A model generated the notes under the pieces. The model was not told the DNA's origin. It saw nothing but the letters and a program-made list of their open reading frames with translations, and ran no database searches. The position numbers and the translations under genes were made by a program. A stretch of 64,000 nucleotides of DNA from Burkholderiales bacterium (GTDB taxonomy: Bacteria > Pseudomonadota > Gammaproteobacteria > Burkholderiales > Burkholderiaceae_C), in contig CANFXR010000001.1 in assembly GCA_947451035.1 (NCBI GenBank), forward strand, positions 46,123 to 110,122, in the 5' to 3' direction. Shown here piece by piece: positions 62,286 to 64,000 of this stretch; positions within the stretch are counted from its first letter, which is position 1, and each line of letters starts with the position of its first letter.

Positions 62286-63284
62286 TCAAAAGCCCCATGC
62301 CAGCGCCAGTCCGAGGCTGTCCGAATCATTGTTGAACAACGTTGCACGCGAGCGGAAGTTCGAGGAATTCCATTCGATGCGAGCCTCCAGATTGTCCGTA
62401 ATGTGCCGCGACAGCGACAGGTCGATGCCGGTGTACCGGTCGGATCGCCGCACACGCAAAAGCGGGTCGAACTCGGCGAACTGCACGCGCTGTGCGATCA
62501 CGCTGGCCCGCAGTTCCCAGCCAGGCGCCGGGGTGGCCTCCCAGGCCAGCCGCAACATCAGTTCCCGGTTGTCGAAGGCATGCTCGTTTCGCAGGTTTCG
62601 CTCGCGCGCGAGCGTGACCTGGGTGGTCCACACGGATTGCCAGGCCCAGTCGGTAGCCCAGCGCAGATTGGCCGTGACGGATTGATAGTGCGCGTCAAGC
62701 AAGGCACTGTCACCGGGATGGCGACGCATCGCCAGGTTGACGAGGGCATAGGCAGAGATCTTGTCGTTGACCGCCACGGCAGCGTCGGCAGCCAGTCCCT
62801 GCACGTTCATGTAGACCTTGTTCGCCACGCGCCACTGTTCGCGTTGGTAGCGAGCCCCCATCGTCGCCGAACCGAGCCGCCATTGCAGACCGGCGTCGGC
62901 CTGTGCGGTGCCGGTGTCGGCGTCGCTGCTGCTCTGGCCGGTGCGCGAATCGACCCCTGCGCTTGCGGTGCAGTAGACGCTGGTGCCGCAGGCCATGACC
63001 GCGCTGAGCGACCCCGAAAGGTGGCGAAACGTCTCCGTGCTGCGGGCGCCACCGTCAGACACCAGCACCGCCGCTTCGTCGATGCGAATCACGTTGAACT
63101 TCGAACGTTCGCGAACCAGTTCGAACTCCAGCGTGCCGGACAGCGGTGACTCTGGTGGGTGGCCGGTGTCCTGGGCGCAGACCAAACCTGGCGCCCACAG
63201 CACCGCCAGACACAACACACCGCTGTGCCAGAAGCGCCGGGGCCTGGAAGTCAACAACCAGCTTACGGACGTACGCGTGAGCAC
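62286..63284 (-). CDS. Putative outer-membrane beta-barrel protein (GTG start)
   Basis: Signal-like segment; alternating beta pattern; C-terminal LGLALAWGF with terminal Phe. Confidence 0.6.
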   Translation of the reverse strand: MLTRTSVSWLLTSRPRRFWHSGVLCLAVLWAPGLVCAQDTGHPPESPLSGTLEFELVRERSKFNVIRIDEAAVLVSDGGARSTETFRHLSGSLSAVMACGTSVYCTASAGVDSRTGQSSSDADTGTAQADAGLQWRLGSATMGARYQREQWRVANKVYMNVQGLAADAAVAVNDKISAYALVNLAMRRHPGDSALLDAHYQSVTANLRWATDWAWQSVWTTQVTLARERNLRNEHAFDNRELMLRLAWEATPAPGWELRASVIAQRVQFAEFDPLLRVRRSDRYTGIDLSLSRHITDNLEARIEWNSSNFRSRATLFNNDSDSLGLALAWGF

Positions 63285-63430
63285 ACCACGATGAAGTGGC
63301 CCGGCTGACCTGGCACGGGCACCGCAGAGCAATGGGCGCTCTTGGCCTGAACAGGGGCGGCGACGAAAAGGCCGGCAACGGTGGCGATCACGGCAAGCGT
63401 GGCGGAAATGGTGCGAATCGAGGTCTTCAT
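63263..63430 (-). CDS. Small secreted protein (55 aa)
   Basis: MKTSIRTISATLAVIATVAGLFVAAPVQAKS signal peptide; 22-nt overlap with downstream barrel gene. Confidence 0.55.
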   Translation of the reverse strand: MKTSIRTISATLAVIATVAGLFVAAPVQAKSAHCSAVPVPGQPGHFIVVCSRVRP

Positions 63431-64000
63431 GGTCAATCTCCTGATGGTCGGCCTCAGGATTGAGGCGAGCAGTAAGCGCAAAGCCCGTGCCAGACCCACA
63501 AACCATTTGAAATCAACAACTTGCATGAATTCACTGCATCGACTTGGGCGCAATCACCCAGGGCTAACTTCAATCAGTGGGTGATTTCCCCCAGCTACCA
63601 GGGAGCCGGGACTGATGCCCCCGTGAAAGATGTGCAGAGCGATCCCGCTCCGGTCGCTGTGAGCCAGCCTCCGCCCGGAGCTTTCCGTGTGCACCACGTC
63701 GAATACCCCGACTTAAGTGGCGCAAGCCTCGGGGGAAGGTACCGGGACCAGCCATAAATCAAATGCTGCTGCATCGTTTTTTTGGGAGGGCAGCACGCGG
63801 GATTCACCTCTTCCACGAAGGCGTTCAAACGGGTTCACTCAACGTACGGGCCCGGCCTTTGCGTCGCCTGACTCATGGCCGAAACGGCGAAGCGTCGGCC
63901 AGCATCAAAGCAAATGTTCAGAAACGCGGGTTCGTCGAGGTTCCCCGGTGGCCGTGCCCAGGAAGCGAGAAAATTTAGGAATAGCGTAATGCTGTATCTA

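Noticed and set aside
63520-64000. Possible riboswitch or mobile element remnant at the window end
   Set aside because: No recognisable structure, terminal repeats or protein similarity that I can support.

Overview
High-GC, betaproteobacterial-looking (Burkholderiales-like) chromosomal window. (1) ~0.25-26 kb: exopolysaccharide locus of the EpsD/E/F/G + exosortase-B (XrtB/EpsH) + EpsI type, with glycosyltransferases, acetyltransferase, flippase, polymerase, Ugd, ManC, GalE, an EpsL-like barrel and an initiating sugar-phosphate transferase, interrupted by a reverse-strand DUF1501/DUF1800 pair. (2) ~26-39.5 kb: housekeeping block (ubiJ-like, ubiB, fmdB-type, DUF502, aspS, minCDE, nudB, EEP nuclease, clsB, ompW-like, DUF429). 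(3) ~38.7-46.8 kb: periplasmic binding protein + hybrid histidine kinase, then DUF2946/TonB receptor/BNR-repeat/thioredoxin-like genes. (4) ~46.8-56.6 kb: complete type I-C CRISPR-Cas system (cas3-cas5c-cas8c-cas7c-cas4-cas1-cas2) with 27 identical-looking 37-bp repeats and 26 spacers. (5) ~56.7-63.5 kb: AAA+/DUF4143 ATPase, arginase, LOG-family protein, MoeB/ThiF, CtpA-type protease, beta-barrel protein. Strongest observations: two CRISPR spacers that differ only at every third base, all synonymous; an internal cas11c ORF with a strong Shine-Dalgarno inside cas8c; EpsG with a tandem MshEN-like (possible c-di-GMP) domain and a Walker-A Lys to Arg change; a WecB/TagA glycosyltransferase-STAS fusion; and a hybrid kinase that seems to start at ATC directly after the stop of the binding-protein gene. 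All calls are by reading; no searches were run.
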